Part shown: positions 25,496 to 34,370 of the stretch, in pieces
Position numbering within the stretch: position 1 is the first letter of the stretch
Layout of the letters: the number at the start of each line of letters is the position of its first letter
Notes under the pieces: model-generated
Databases searched by the model: none
What the model was told of the DNA's origin: nothing
Seen by the model: only the letters and a program-made list of their open reading frames with translations
NCBI GenBank assembly: GCA_049322795.1
Contig: JBMOQH010000014.1
Span: forward strand, 186,001-250,000
Source: Immundisolibacter sp049322795
Lineage (GTDB): Bacteria > Pseudomonadota > Gammaproteobacteria > Immundisolibacterales > Immundisolibacteraceae
DNA: 64,000 bases
Direction of reading: 5' to 3'
Program-made: the position numbers and the translations under genes

Positions 25496-25846
25496 CTTCC
25501 AGACCAACTCCAGCACCTTCTCCGGCGGTCGCCCAAGCACCGCACGCTGGCCGTCGGTGGCGATCGGCCGCTCGATGAGAATCGGCTCACGGACCATGGC
25601 CTCGATCAGCTGCGCCCGCGACAGCGCCGGATCGTCGAGTCCGAGTTCCTTGTAGGCAGCCTCGCCCCGGCGCATCAGCTGGCGCGGCTGCATGTCGAGC
25701 AGGACGAGCAGACGGTCGAGTTCCGCCGCCGTGGGCGGCTCTTTCAAGTACTCGACGATTTCGGGCTCCGCGCCGCGTTCGCGCAGCAACGCCAGCGCCT
25801 GGCGCGACTTCGAGCAGCGCGGGTTGTGAAACAGCCTGATCGGCAT
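25490..25846 (-). CDS. arsC: ArsC-family arsenate reductase (glutaredoxin type)
   Basis: A 118-residue thioredoxin-fold protein. Seen: the catalytic HNPRCSKSR with C11, LMRRGEAAYKELGL, ILIERPI and LGRPPE, which place Arg at the three positions that bind arsenate in this family. Such proteins reduce arsenate to arsenite with glutathione and glutaredoxin. Lone chromosomal copies like this (YfgD-type) may have other roles, since no arsB or arsR is nearby. Start ATG at 25846. Its final codon and stop are part of the first hairpin of the four-hairpin element. Confidence 0.85.
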   Translation of the reverse strand: MPIRLFHNPRCSKSRQALALLRERGAEPEIVEYLKEPPTAAELDRLLVLLDMQPRQLMRRGEAAYKELGLDDPALSRAQLIEAMVREPILIERPIATDGQRAVLGRPPEKVLELVWKV

Positions 25847-25940
25847 GGGCCTGCAAACTCCTTTCAGCGTAGTCAATGGTTTCCTGACCGGCTCGGCATC
25901 GCTGTCCAGTCGAATGCCGGCGGCGGGCCGGCGGATGCGC

Positions 25941-26795
25941 TCAGGCGCCGCGCGCCACCGGCCGGGCTGGATCGCGGCACCACTCGCTCCACGACCCGGC
26001 GTACAGCCGTGCGCCGGGCATGCCGGCGTGGGCCAGCGCCAACAGGTGATGGCAGGCGGTGACGCCGGAGCCGCAGTAGACCACCAGCTCGCCGACCGCG
26101 TGCCGGCCGAGCAGCGTCTGCCACTCGGCGGCCAGCAGGCCGGTCGGCTTGAAGCGGCCATCGGCGAGGTTGTCGGCAAACGGGCGGTTCACGGCGCCCG
26201 GAATGTGGCCGGCGACCGGGTCGATCGGCTCGCGCTCGCCACGGTAGCGCTCCGCCGCGCGGGCGTCGACCAACAGCCGGTGCGCACTGCCAAGGCTGCG
26301 CGCGACCTCGTCGACGGCGACGGCCTCGACCAGCGCCGGGCGGACCGGCAGCGCCGGCGCGACGGCACCGGCCGGTTCGTCGTCGCCGGCGACGGTCGGC
26401 AAACCGGCCGCCGTCCAGGCGGCAAAACCGCCGTCCAGCACCGCCACCGCGTCGTGCCCCAGCCAGCGCAGCAGCCACCAGGCGCGTGCCGCGAAGCTGC
26501 CGTCGCCGGCGTCGTAGCAGATCACCTGCGTGGCGGGCGTGACGCCGAGTGCGCCGAGACGCGCGGCGAGGGCAGCGCGATCCGGCAAGGGATGGCGTCC
26601 CGACGTGTCGGTCAGCGGACCGGACAGGTCAGTGGCGAGATCCACATGGCGGGCACCGGGCAAGTGCGCCGCGGAGAAGGCACGCCGGCCGGCGGCGGGA
26701 TCGGTCAGGTCGTGGCGGCAGTCGAACAGCACCGGCGGCTGCCCGGACAGCGCGCGGTGCAAGGTGTCCGGGTCGATCAGGGTCTCGAAACGCAT
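25941..26795 (-). CDS. sseA: 3-mercaptopyruvate / thiosulfate sulfurtransferase, two rhodanese domains
   Basis: A 284-residue protein with two rhodanese domains: an inactive N-terminal one (FDCRHDLTDPAAGR) and a catalytic C-terminal one with the loop VVYCGSGVTACHH (nucleophile C241). The CGSGVT loop is typical of mercaptopyruvate sulfurtransferase (SseA) rather than of thiosulfate-specific rhodanese. It transfers sulfur from 3-mercaptopyruvate or thiosulfate to a thiophile such as cyanide or thioredoxin. It lies between the Rieske-associated small gene and the arsC-like gene, all on the minus strand. Confidence 0.9.
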   Translation of the reverse strand: MRFETLIDPDTLHRALSGQPPVLFDCRHDLTDPAAGRRAFSAAHLPGARHVDLATDLSGPLTDTSGRHPLPDRAALAARLGALGVTPATQVICYDAGDGSFAARAWWLLRWLGHDAVAVLDGGFAAWTAAGLPTVAGDDEPAGAVAPALPVRPALVEAVAVDEVARSLGSAHRLLVDARAAERYRGEREPIDPVAGHIPGAVNRPFADNLADGRFKPTGLLAAEWQTLLGRHAVGELVVYCGSGVTACHHLLALAHAGMPGARLYAGSWSEWCRDPARPVARGA

Positions 26796-26823
26796 GGCCC
26801 GGCCCGGCTCATGAACACCCGGC

Positions 26824-27147
26824 TCAGAACCACACCTTGAAGCGGGTGTGATCGAAGCCGTACGGCACCGTCGGCTGGCCGTGCGATTCGACCGCCAGCG
26901 ACACCTCCATCAACGCCAGCGCCAGGTTCAGCAGCTTCTGCTCGGCCGGCGGCAGCTCGGGCCAGGGATGCTGCTTCAGGTGCGCGTGGATGGCATCCAG
27001 GCGCGGCAGCACGGCGTCGTAGAGCGCCCGCAGGTCCTCGAATGGCCCTTTCAGGCGCTCGGCGTGGCGCTCGTGCTCGGTGGGCAGCGCGTAACGGTCG
27101 GCCAAGGGCTGCAGGTCGGCAAAAGCGGCGGGCAGTGCATGGGCCAT
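26824..27147 (-). CDS. Small protein coupled to the Rieske oxygenase (unknown function)
   Basis: A 107-residue soluble, helix-rich protein that I do not recognise. It begins MAHALPAAFADLQPLADRY and ends YGFDHTRFKVWF; there is no Cys, no signal and no membrane segment. Its ATG lies 2 bases behind the stop of the Rieske oxygenase gene, so translation is almost certainly coupled. It is not similar to the usual beta subunit of ring-hydroxylating oxygenases (about 160-200 residues, cystatin-like). It may be an accessory or assembly factor, or a reduced subunit of the same enzyme; this is inference from position only. Confidence 0.75.
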   Translation of the reverse strand: MAHALPAAFADLQPLADRYALPTEHERHAERLKGPFEDLRALYDAVLPRLDAIHAHLKQHPWPELPPAEQKLLNLALALMEVSLAVESHGQPTVPYGFDHTRFKVWF

Positions 27148-27149
27148 GA

Positions 27150-28370
27150 TCAAACCTCCCCGTTCACCCAGCGCATGACGTTGGTGTACTGGTGGCGCAC
27201 CGCCACCTCCATCACCGGGCTTACCGTCATGTGCTTCAGCGCGCCGGATTTCAGCGCCCGGTGCGTCGTTTCCATGGTGCTCAGGTCCTCGTACAGCAGG
27301 TCGCGCAGCAGCACCTTGGTGTGCTCCTGCGCGATGCGCTGGCCGACGTCGGCGGCGGCGAACTGGTAGATGTCCATCGTCCACTCGGTCTCGTCGACGC
27401 TGATCGGCCAGAAGTTGTAGGTGAAGTACCAGCCGGGGCCGGGGTCGACGAAGAAATTCGGGAAGAACACGTTGATGTCGAAGTACCAGCGCTTGTCGTC
27501 GCTCGGGTTGGTGCCGGGCAGGCGTGGCGCATCCTCGTTGGCGGCGAAGCTGGTGCCGAGCTGCCAGGCGGCGCCGCCGACCGGCGTCACGTCCAGGCGG
27601 CTGACCAGGCGGTTGCTGGCCGAATGGTGCGGCGGGTAGAAGCGCGCCGAGGCCAGGGTGTCGAACTCGAAGCGCAGCTCGGCCGGAATCGAGCAGCCGG
27701 GCAGCGAGCGGGCGTGCACCATGCCGACGTGATAGGTCTCGTGGAAGGCGTCGACGAAGGTTTTCCAGTTCACCGCCACGCGCGCGCTGTAGCGCGCCAC
27801 GCGCTCCATCTGCGCGAACGGGTAGCCGTCCACCTGCCGGCCGAGTCCGCCCAGGAACTCGGCGAGCGGCCACTCGGGCTGCGCGTTCCAGTTCACGAAC
27901 ACGAAGCCGTTCCACACGTCGCAGGCCACCGGCAGCAGGCCAAGCTGCGCCTTGTCGACGCCGGGGAACTGCTCCTGCGCCGGCAGCGTACGCAGGCTGC
28001 CGTCCAGATCGAAGGTCCAGCCGTGATAGCCGCACACGAAGGTGCGGGTGTTGCCCTCGCAGCCGTAGCGCGCCGCCACCTGGTTGCCGCGGTGCGTGCA
28101 GATGTTGTGGAACGCCCGGATCACGCCGTCCTTGCCGCGCACCAGCAGGATCGAGGCATCCCACACGGCGATGTCGAACACCTTGAAATCGCCCGGCTGC
28201 GGCAGGTCTTCCACCCGGCACAGGTTCAGCCAGGCGCGCTTGAAGATGCGCTCGCGCTCGCGCTCGAAGAATTCGGCCGACACGTAGGGCTCGACCGGGA
28301 TCGGCCCCTCGATCAGCGGCGGCAGGTCGGTGGTGATGCGGGTGTCGAGATCGACGGCGGGTGCGTTCAC
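27150..28370 (-). CDS. Rieske [2Fe-2S] aromatic ring-hydroxylating oxygenase, alpha subunit
   Basis: A 406-residue catalytic subunit. Seen: Rieske ligands C91-T-H93 and C113-G-Y-H116, and the mononuclear iron site NWKTFVDAFHETYHVGMVH with bridging Asp D207 and ligands H214 and H219. Such enzymes add oxygen to aromatic rings or demethylate, using electrons from a ferredoxin reductase; neither a reductase nor a classic beta subunit is in the window. The substrate is not readable; the nearby meta-cleavage genes and aromatic-acid transporters suggest an aromatic one. The start at 28370 (MNAPAVDLDT) gives a normal N-terminus. It is divergent from the GGDEF-EAL gene and followed at once by the small 107-residue gene. 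Confidence 0.9.
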   Translation of the reverse strand: MNAPAVDLDTRITTDLPPLIEGPIPVEPYVSAEFFERERERIFKRAWLNLCRVEDLPQPGDFKVFDIAVWDASILLVRGKDGVIRAFHNICTHRGNQVAARYGCEGNTRTFVCGYHGWTFDLDGSLRTLPAQEQFPGVDKAQLGLLPVACDVWNGFVFVNWNAQPEWPLAEFLGGLGRQVDGYPFAQMERVARYSARVAVNWKTFVDAFHETYHVGMVHARSLPGCSIPAELRFEFDTLASARFYPPHHSASNRLVSRLDVTPVGGAAWQLGTSFAANEDAPRLPGTNPSDDKRWYFDINVFFPNFFVDPGPGWYFTYNFWPISVDETEWTMDIYQFAAADVGQRIAQEHTKVLLRDLLYEDLSTMETTHRALKSGALKHMTVSPVMEVAVRHQYTNVMRWVNGEV

Positions 28371-28585
28371 GGCGGCTTCTCCTCGCGAATGGCCTGATCA
28401 TTTCCGGTGCAAACGCCGGCACTCCCGCGGTGCATGGTCCGGCGCAGCAATGGCACCATCCTAGGCCAGATGCGCACCGAACGGTACCGCGACGGTCCCG
28501 GGCTGTCGGCGAGTGTCCACACCCGGGAACGAATCTTGCTTTACGCCGCCAGACCGTTCACCCGCCCCCTGCGATCCCCCCGAGC

Positions 28586-30427
28586 ATGGTCGACCGTCAC
28601 TCCAATACCTTCGCCGCCATCCGTGCCCTGCGCCAGGTGGTCGAGGCCTTGTCGCTGGAAGCCGACTTCGAGGCCTTCTTTCGCAAGGCCGCGGGCGCGG
28701 CGGCGGACCTGGTCGGCGCCGACGCGGCGGCGCTGATCCTGCTGAACGACGCCGATGAACTCGAATACCAGTTTTTCCTCGGCGTGCCGGACGACTACCG
28801 CGACCGGTTTCTCGGCTACCGCTTCGGGCGCGTGTCCGGCGTCGCCGGGGCGGCGCTGACCGAGCGTCGTCCGGTATTCGTGCCGGACTACCCGGCCTAT
28901 CCGGGCGCCATGCCGGCGTTCGTGGCGAGCGGCCTGCGCGCCAATCTCGCCGTGCCGCTGCACAGCGCCGGCGAGGCGGTCGGCGTGCTGGTGGTGTCCT
29001 GGTTCAGGAACGCCGTGTACGCCCCCGACCAGGCGCTGTTGTCGCTGCTGAGCACGATCGCCGCCCAGGTTGGCTTGGCGCACCAGCGCTGGCGGCTCGA
29101 GCAGCGCCTCGAACACCGCGCCAACCATGACGACCTGACCGGCCTGCCCAACCGCGGCCATTTTCTCGATCGCCTGCGCCAGGCGGTGTCGGACGGTCAT
29201 CGCTACGGGCGCCGCTACGCGCTGATGGTGATCGACCTCGATGGCTTCAAGGCGGTGAATGACCGCGCCGGCCACGCCGTCGGCGACGCCCTGCTGCGCG
29301 ACGTGGCGCAGGGTTTGCGCGAGGTGGTCCGCGGCGGCGACGTGATCGGCCGCCTGGGCGGCGACGAGTTCGTGCTGCTCATGGAATACCAGGCCTGGCC
29401 GGAAGAACCGGCGACGGTAGCGGCCCGCGTCAAGACGCGCTTGACGCTGCGCGTGGCGGTGGCGGGCGGCACCACGGCAGTGACGCCCAGCATCGGCATC
29501 GCCGCCTTTCCCGACGATGGCGACCAGGCCGACGCGCTGCTCGCCAACGCCGATTTGGCCATGTACGAGGCCAAGCGCCGTCAGGGCGGTCGGGAAATCT
29601 GCTTTTTCAACCAGAACATCGCCCAGGCCGTGCGGCGGCGTGAGCTGCTGCTGGAGGAGGTCGAGCACGCCCTGGCCAACGACCGCTTCGTGCTGCACTA
29701 CCAACCGATCATCCAGCTGCCGGGCGAACGCACGGTGGCGGTGGAAGCCCTGCTGCGCTGGCCGCAAGCCGACGGCAGCCTGCGACCACCGGCCAGCTTC
29801 ATCCCGGAGATCGAGCGCCACAGCCGGCGCCTGATGGTTGCGCTTGGGCGCTACGTGCTGCGCAGCGCCCTTGCCCAGACCGCCGCCTGGCACCGGCAGG
29901 GCCACGCGCTCGCAGTGTCCGTGAATGTGTCAGCGCGTGAGTTTCTGGAGGACGGCTTCCTGCCCGGCCTGACCGAGCGGCTGGCCGAGTATCCCGATCT
30001 GCCGCGCGATCGGCTGGTGCTGGAGATCACCGAAACCGCGGCGCTCGAAGACCTGCCGCGCGCGCAGGCGCAGATGCAGGCCTGCCGGGAGCTTGGCGTG
30101 CGCTTCGCCATCGACGATTTCGGCGCCGGCCACGCCTCGCTCGCCAACCTGCGCGAGCTGCCGGTCGATCGGCTCAAGATCGACGGCGCCTTCGTGGCGG
30201 GCTTGCCCGGCGCGAGTGGCGACCGCGCGGTGGTTCAGGCCATCCTGGCGGTCGCCGAGGCCTTCGGTGTCGGCGTGGTGGCCGAGGGGGTGGAAACCGC
30301 GGCCCAGTCGCAGGCCTTGCAGGATTTCGGCTGCCGCGTCATGCAGGGCTACCACTTTGCCCGGCCGATGCCGGCGGCGCTGATCACCGCGCGTCTCGAC
30401 GCGGAGCGCCAGGCGAGGCCGGCCTGA
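28586..30427 (+). CDS. GAF-GGDEF-EAL cyclic-di-GMP signalling protein
   Basis: A 613-residue cytoplasmic protein: GAF sensor (about 10-160), diguanylate cyclase domain with intact GGDEF (258-262) and an intact inhibitory site RxxD (R249-D252, five residues ahead of GGDEF), then an EAL phosphodiesterase domain with EALLRW (387-392) and DDFGAGHASL (about 510). Both catalytic signatures are kept, so it could make or break c-di-GMP; hybrids often use one activity. No transmembrane helix is seen. The ligand of the GAF domain is unknown. I start at MVDRHSNTF; the longer frame upstream is not family-like. Confidence 0.9.
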   Translation: MVDRHSNTFAAIRALRQVVEALSLEADFEAFFRKAAGAAADLVGADAAALILLNDADELEYQFFLGVPDDYRDRFLGYRFGRVSGVAGAALTERRPVFVPDYPAYPGAMPAFVASGLRANLAVPLHSAGEAVGVLVVSWFRNAVYAPDQALLSLLSTIAAQVGLAHQRWRLEQRLEHRANHDDLTGLPNRGHFLDRLRQAVSDGHRYGRRYALMVIDLDGFKAVNDRAGHAVGDALLRDVAQGLREVVRGGDVIGRLGGDEFVLLMEYQAWPEEPATVAARVKTRLTLRVAVAGGTTAVTPSIGIAAFPDDGDQADALLANADLAMYEAKRRQGGREICFFNQNIAQAVRRRELLLEEVEHALANDRFVLHYQPIIQLPGERTVAVEALLRWPQADGSLRPPASFIPEIERHSRRLMVALGRYVLRSALAQTAAWHRQGHALAVSVNVSAREFLEDGFLPGLTERLAEYPDLPRDRLVLEITETAALEDLPRAQAQMQACRELGVRFAIDDFGAGHASLANLRELPVDRLKIDGAFVAGLPGASGDRAVVQAILAVAEAFGVGVVAEGVETAAQSQALQDFGCRVMQGYHFARPMPAALITARLDAERQARPA

Positions 30428-30487
30428 ACGGCGGCTGATCGCCTGAGGCGCGAGCGACGCGTTCGCGACCGCAGCGGCGAACATTCC

Positions 30488-31381
30488 TCAAGGCGCGTCG
30501 GAGCGCCGCCGGTCGCGCGAGGCGGCGGCGTACAGCAGGGTGGTGATCTGCTCCGAGATCAGCCCCATCAGGAACACCAGCACGGAGGTCGTCAGCAGCA
30601 CGGTGGTGGCGTTGGTGAAGCGGCCTTCGCGGGTATACGTGTACAGGTAATTGGCCACGCCGGCGGTGAAGCCCACCCCGGCCAGCGGCGCGAATATCTT
30701 CAGCGGCGCGTACAGCGTCGCCAGCTTGAAGATGATGAGCAGAAAGCGCGCGCCATCGCGCAGCGGCCGGATGTGGCTGCGGCCGATGCGCCTGGCGGCC
30801 ACGATCGGTTCGTAGGCCACCCCATAACCGGCGCGAAAGAACGCCATGGTGATGCTGGTCGGGTAGGAGAAGCCATTCGGCAGCAGGAACAGGAACTCGC
30901 GAAATCGCTCCGCCCGCACCGCCCGGAAGCCGGAGGTGAGGTCATCGATGCGCTGGCCGGTCATGTACGTGGCCAGGCGGTTGTAGACCCGGTTGGCCAG
31001 CGAGCGGCCCACGCTTGCCTGCGAGCCGTCACCCCGCGCGCCGACCACCATGTCGAATCCCGCGTCTATCCGCGCCAGCAGGCGCGGTATGTCGGCGGGG
31101 TCGTGCTGGCCGTCGGCGTCCATGAACACGATCACCGGACCGTGGGCCGCCCGCGCCCCGGATTTGACCGCCCCGCCATTGCCGACGCTGTAGTGGTGCC
31201 GAACCTCCTGCACGCCGTGACGTGCGCAGACGGCGCTGGTGTCATCGGTCGAGCCGTCGTTCACCACCACGATCTGCGCCGCCGGGAAGCGCTCGCGCAG
31301 CACCGGGAGCAATCCCTCCAGCGCCGCTGCCTCGTTGCGGGCCGGCAACACGATCGAAAACTCGGGCGTCGGTAGCGTCAT
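30488..31381 (-). CDS. GT2 family glycosyltransferase with C-terminal membrane helices
   Basis: A 297-residue protein. Seen: the GT-A start EFSIVLPARNEAAALEGLL, VVNDGSTDDTS, the DxD-containing FMDADGQHDP that binds a metal and nucleotide sugar, and the DPM1/polyprenyl-phosphate pattern LTSGFRAVRAERFREF. Two hydrophobic helices follow near 225-285. Such enzymes transfer a sugar from UDP- or GDP-sugar to a polyprenyl phosphate on the inner face of the inner membrane. The sugar and pathway are unknown; it is not next to other envelope genes. The 60-base gap to the convergent GGDEF-EAL gene has no clear terminator. Confidence 0.87.
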   Translation of the reverse strand: MTLPTPEFSIVLPARNEAAALEGLLPVLRERFPAAQIVVVNDGSTDDTSAVCARHGVQEVRHHYSVGNGGAVKSGARAAHGPVIVFMDADGQHDPADIPRLLARIDAGFDMVVGARGDGSQASVGRSLANRVYNRLATYMTGQRIDDLTSGFRAVRAERFREFLFLLPNGFSYPTSITMAFFRAGYGVAYEPIVAARRIGRSHIRPLRDGARFLLIIFKLATLYAPLKIFAPLAGVGFTAGVANYLYTYTREGRFTNATTVLLTTSVLVFLMGLISEQITTLLYAAASRDRRRSDAP

Positions 31382-31449
31382 CTGGGGGCGTGCTCGCGGA
31401 CGGCGTTTGCAGGTGGGCTAAAGCGTAGCAGCCGGTCGGCGTATTCCAG

Positions 31450-32025
31450 TCACAGCGCCGCCACAAAATCCGCCAGCTCGCGGTAGCGGCCGATGAGCTC
31501 GTCGAGGCTGTAGCGGGCGTTGGCCGGACTGGGGTTGGGAGTAACGAAGATCGGCGCCCCCGCGAAGACCTGTGGCTGCACGCCAGGCTCCACTGTTGCC
31601 TGTGCCTGCAAAACCTGCCTACAGAAGGCGCGATACGCCGTCGCCCCGTGAAACCACAGCACGCGCGGCCGGCAAGCGTCCACCGCCGTGGCCAGGCGCG
31701 CGGCGCCAGCGCGAAAGTCCGCCGCCCGCACCTGGTGCGCCATCGATGACGCCGTCTTGCAGACGTCGGTAAAGCCGATCCGGTCGCGCGTCAGGATCAG
31801 CTGCATGGCCGCCGGGCCGGGCGTCACCTGTGCATGCAGCAAGCCGCTCGCGTTCAAGGCCCGCCAGAAGCGGTTGTGCGGATTGGGAAAATAGAAGCCT
31901 TCGCGCACTGCCCGCAGCGACGGGTTGATTCCCACCGACAGCACGCGCAGTCCGGGCGCCAGATAATCGGGCAGGCCGCCGGCCACGGCCGGCGGGCGAC
32001 GGGACGACTGTGGCGAATCGGCCAT
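31450..32025 (-). CDS. mug: Mismatch-specific uracil/thymine-DNA glycosylase (MUG family)
   Basis: A 191-residue DNA glycosylase. Seen: the catalytic motif VGINPS (N34), followed by FYFPNPHNRFWRALNASG, typical of MUG/TDG, and the second motif TPNPSPANARYS. It removes uracil or thymine from G:U/G:T mismatches and alkylated cytosine adducts as the first step of base-excision repair. It is divergent from the DUF423 gene, with about 85 bases between, and is followed by the GT2 gene on the same strand. Confidence 0.92.
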   Translation of the reverse strand: MADSPQSSRRPPAVAGGLPDYLAPGLRVLSVGINPSLRAVREGFYFPNPHNRFWRALNASGLLHAQVTPGPAAMQLILTRDRIGFTDVCKTASSMAHQVRAADFRAGAARLATAVDACRPRVLWFHGATAYRAFCRQVLQAQATVEPGVQPQVFAGAPIFVTPNPSPANARYSLDELIGRYRELADFVAAL

Positions 32026-32110
32026 GCCGCCCTCAACCCGCGCTCGACCCGCGCATCGCCCCGCGGCGACAATCGCCGCGACGCTTCATCACCCTGACCG
32101 GCAGTTCACA

Positions 32111-32494
32111 ATGACTCAAGCCCGTTTGTTCCTGATGGCCGGGGCGCTCAGCGCCGCGCTGGCGGTAATGCTGGGGGCGTTTGGCGCGCATGGCCTGCGC
32201 GACCGCCTGCCGGCCGACCTGTTCGCCATCTATCACACGGCCAGCCAGTACCACGTTTACCACGCGCTCGGCCTGCTCGCCGTCGGTCTGCTGGCCCTGC
32301 ACGTGCCGGCCGGCGGCGCGCTGCGCTGGAGTGGCTGGCTGATGCTGCTCGGCACCGTGCTGTTCAGCGGCAGCCTGTACCTGCTCGCCATCACCGGCGT
32401 GCGCTGGCTGGGCGCCATCACGCCGCTTGGCGGGACGGCCTGGATCGCCGCCTGGCTGCTGCTGGCCTGGGCGGCGCGAGGCGTCGGGCGCTAG
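32111..32494 (+). CDS. DUF423-family small membrane protein
   Basis: A 127-residue inner-membrane protein with about four hydrophobic helices. Seen: the family fingerprint LGAFGAHGLRDRL near residue 22, YHTASQYHVYHALGLLAVGLL, and VLFSGSLYLLAITG. The DUF423 family (E. coli YgdD) is widespread but its function is unknown. It ends 23 bases before the convergent hslO stop. Confidence 0.88.
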   Translation: MTQARLFLMAGALSAALAVMLGAFGAHGLRDRLPADLFAIYHTASQYHVYHALGLLAVGLLALHVPAGGALRWSGWLMLLGTVLFSGSLYLLAITGVRWLGAITPLGGTAWIAAWLLLAWAARGVGR

Positions 32495-32517
32495 CCGCGC
32501 GATCCCATCGCGGCACC

Positions 32518-33378
32518 TCAGTGCAGCGGGCCGGTGCTCATGTCATCCAGCAGACGCTGCACGGCCGCGCGGTCGTAGTGGTAGTGCTGATTGCAGAACT
32601 CGCAATCGACCTCGACGCTGCCGCGCTCGGCCAGCAGCGATTCGATCTGCGCCCGCCCCAGGGCCAGCAGCGTCGCTTCCACCCGCTCGCCCGAACACGA
32701 GCAGCCAAAGCGCACCGCCTGCGTCGCGAGCAGGTGCAGATCCTCCTGCGCGAACAGCCGACCGAGCAGACGCTCGGGCTCGAGGTGCAGCAGCTCCTGC
32801 GGCCGGGTGGTGCCGGCGAGCGCCGCCAGATGCTCCCAGCGCGCGGCGTCGGCGGGCGCGCTGCTGCCCGGCAGGCGCTGCAACAGACCGGCGGCGCGCG
32901 TGTCGTCCGCCGCCAGCAGGATGCAACCCGGCAACTGCTCGGAGCTGGCGAAATAGCCCTCCAAGGTGGCCGCGAGACCACCCGGCGCCAGCTCGACGAT
33001 GCCCTGATAACGGCGTCCGTCGCCGCGCGCGTCGAGCGTGATGACCAGCCGGCCGGCGCCGATCAGCTCGTGCCAGTCGGCACTCGGCAAGGGCTCGCCC
33101 CAGCGCGCCAGCGCGCGCACGGTTGAACCGGCACGGTTGTCCGCCACCAGCAGGCGCAGCGGCCCCGCGCCACGCAGTTCCACGATCACCTGCCCGTTCG
33201 ACTTCAGATTGCCACCCAGCAGCGCCGCGGCGGCCAGCAGCTGACCCAGCAGATCGCGCACCTGCGGCGGGTAATGGTGCCGCGACAGCACCTCCTGCCA
33301 GGTGCCGTCGAGCTGCACCAGCAGGCCGCGCACGGGCGCGTCGGCAAACGTGAACCGGTGCAGCGTATCGGTGGGCAT
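32518..33378 (-). CDS. hslO: Redox-regulated molecular chaperone Hsp33
   Basis: A 286-residue chaperone activated by oxidation in the cytoplasm. The zinc switch is present: C226-S-C228 and C259-E-F-C262, the C-x-C and C-x2-C pairs that release zinc and form disulfides on oxidative stress. The N-terminal substrate-binding domain is seen in HRFTFADAPVRGLLVQLDGTWQEV. Length fits the family. Start at ATG 33378 (MPTDTLHRF). Confidence 0.96.
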   Translation of the reverse strand: MPTDTLHRFTFADAPVRGLLVQLDGTWQEVLSRHHYPPQVRDLLGQLLAAAALLGGNLKSNGQVIVELRGAGPLRLLVADNRAGSTVRALARWGEPLPSADWHELIGAGRLVITLDARGDGRRYQGIVELAPGGLAATLEGYFASSEQLPGCILLAADDTRAAGLLQRLPGSSAPADAARWEHLAALAGTTRPQELLHLEPERLLGRLFAQEDLHLLATQAVRFGCSCSGERVEATLLALGRAQIESLLAERGSVEVDCEFCNQHYHYDRAAVQRLLDDMSTGPLH

Positions 33379-33454
33379 CGACAAGAACCAGGCACGAACG
33401 GGCGGGCAGTATAGCGAGCGCGCCCGCGCTGGCAGGCCCGATACCGGGCCCGCC

Positions 33455-34369
33455 TCAGCCCGGCTCGATCTCGCGCAGATGCCGGCGCACCGCCAGCGCC
33501 GCGCCGACGAAGCCGAGCCCACCGCCCAGCAACAGCACGCCCAGGCTTCCCACCAGACCGGGCGTGACGAGCGAGAGCGTGGAGCCGTACAGGCCGGCCA
33601 GGGTGCGCACCTGACCGGCGAGACCGACGTTGACCGAAAACAGCAGGATCATCGCCACGAGCCCGCCGGCAACGCCCTGCAGCAGCCCCCAGTACAGAAA
33701 CGGCCGACGGATGAAGGCGTCCGTGCCGCCGATGAGTTTGGTGATCTCGATCTCGGAGCGGCGGTTGAAGATGGCCAGCCGGATGGTGTTGCCGGTCACC
33801 AGCACCACGCCGGCCCCCAGCAGCGCCGCGAACGCCCACACGGTCCGCCGGCCAAGCTCGAGCAACGCGTTCAGGCGGCGCACCCATTCGAGATCGGCCT
33901 GCACGTCCTCAACCGGCGGCAGCGCGCGCAGGCGATCACCCAGCCGCGCCAGGGTCGCCTCGTCGGCCGTTCCGGCGGGCGTCAGCACCAGCGCCGCCGG
34001 CAGCGGGTTCTCGCCGAGCAAGGCCAAGGCCTCGCCAAGCCCGGAGCTGCGCTCGAATTCCCGCAGCGCCTGGGCCCGATCGATCAGCTCGACCTCGGCC
34101 TTGCCGGCCAGTTCGCGGCCGAGTTTCCGGGCGAGGTCGGCCGCCTCGGCGTCCGGCGTGTCGATCTTCAGATAGGCCGTCAAACGCGCATCGGCATCCC
34201 AGCTGGCGGTCGCCTGACGCAGCGTGGTGAGGCCCAGCAGCAGGGTCGCCGGCAGCGCCAGACTCACGCCGATGACCAGCGCCGTCAGCAGCGTGTTCAC
34301 GCGCTGGCGCCACAGCTGGCCGAGGCTGCCCACCAGCGCCTGCAGGTGCCGTTCCAGGTAACGGGGCAT
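33455..34369 (-). CDS. ftsX: Cell division protein FtsX
   Basis: A 304-residue membrane protein with an N-terminal cytoplasmic stretch, one helix (LLTALVIGVSLALPATLLLG), a periplasmic domain (about 55-165) and three more helices, the ABC3/FtsX topology. With FtsE it couples division to periplasmic peptidoglycan hydrolysis through EnvC-type activators. It follows ftsE after one base; the order ftsY-ftsE-ftsX is the classic gammaproteobacterial operon. No rpoH follows, unlike in E. coli. Confidence 0.95.
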   Translation of the reverse strand: MPRYLERHLQALVGSLGQLWRQRVNTLLTALVIGVSLALPATLLLGLTTLRQATASWDADARLTAYLKIDTPDAEAADLARKLGRELAGKAEVELIDRAQALREFERSSGLGEALALLGENPLPAALVLTPAGTADEATLARLGDRLRALPPVEDVQADLEWVRRLNALLELGRRTVWAFAALLGAGVVLVTGNTIRLAIFNRRSEIEITKLIGGTDAFIRRPFLYWGLLQGVAGGLVAMILLFSVNVGLAGQVRTLAGLYGSTLSLVTPGLVGSLGVLLLGGGLGFVGAALAVRRHLREIEPG

Positions 34370-34370
34370 G

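Noticed and set aside
30428..30487. Terminator or third copy of the hairpin element between the GGDEF-EAL and GT2 genes
   Set aside because: Only short imperfect palindromes, no AT-rich H1-like stem and no T-run.
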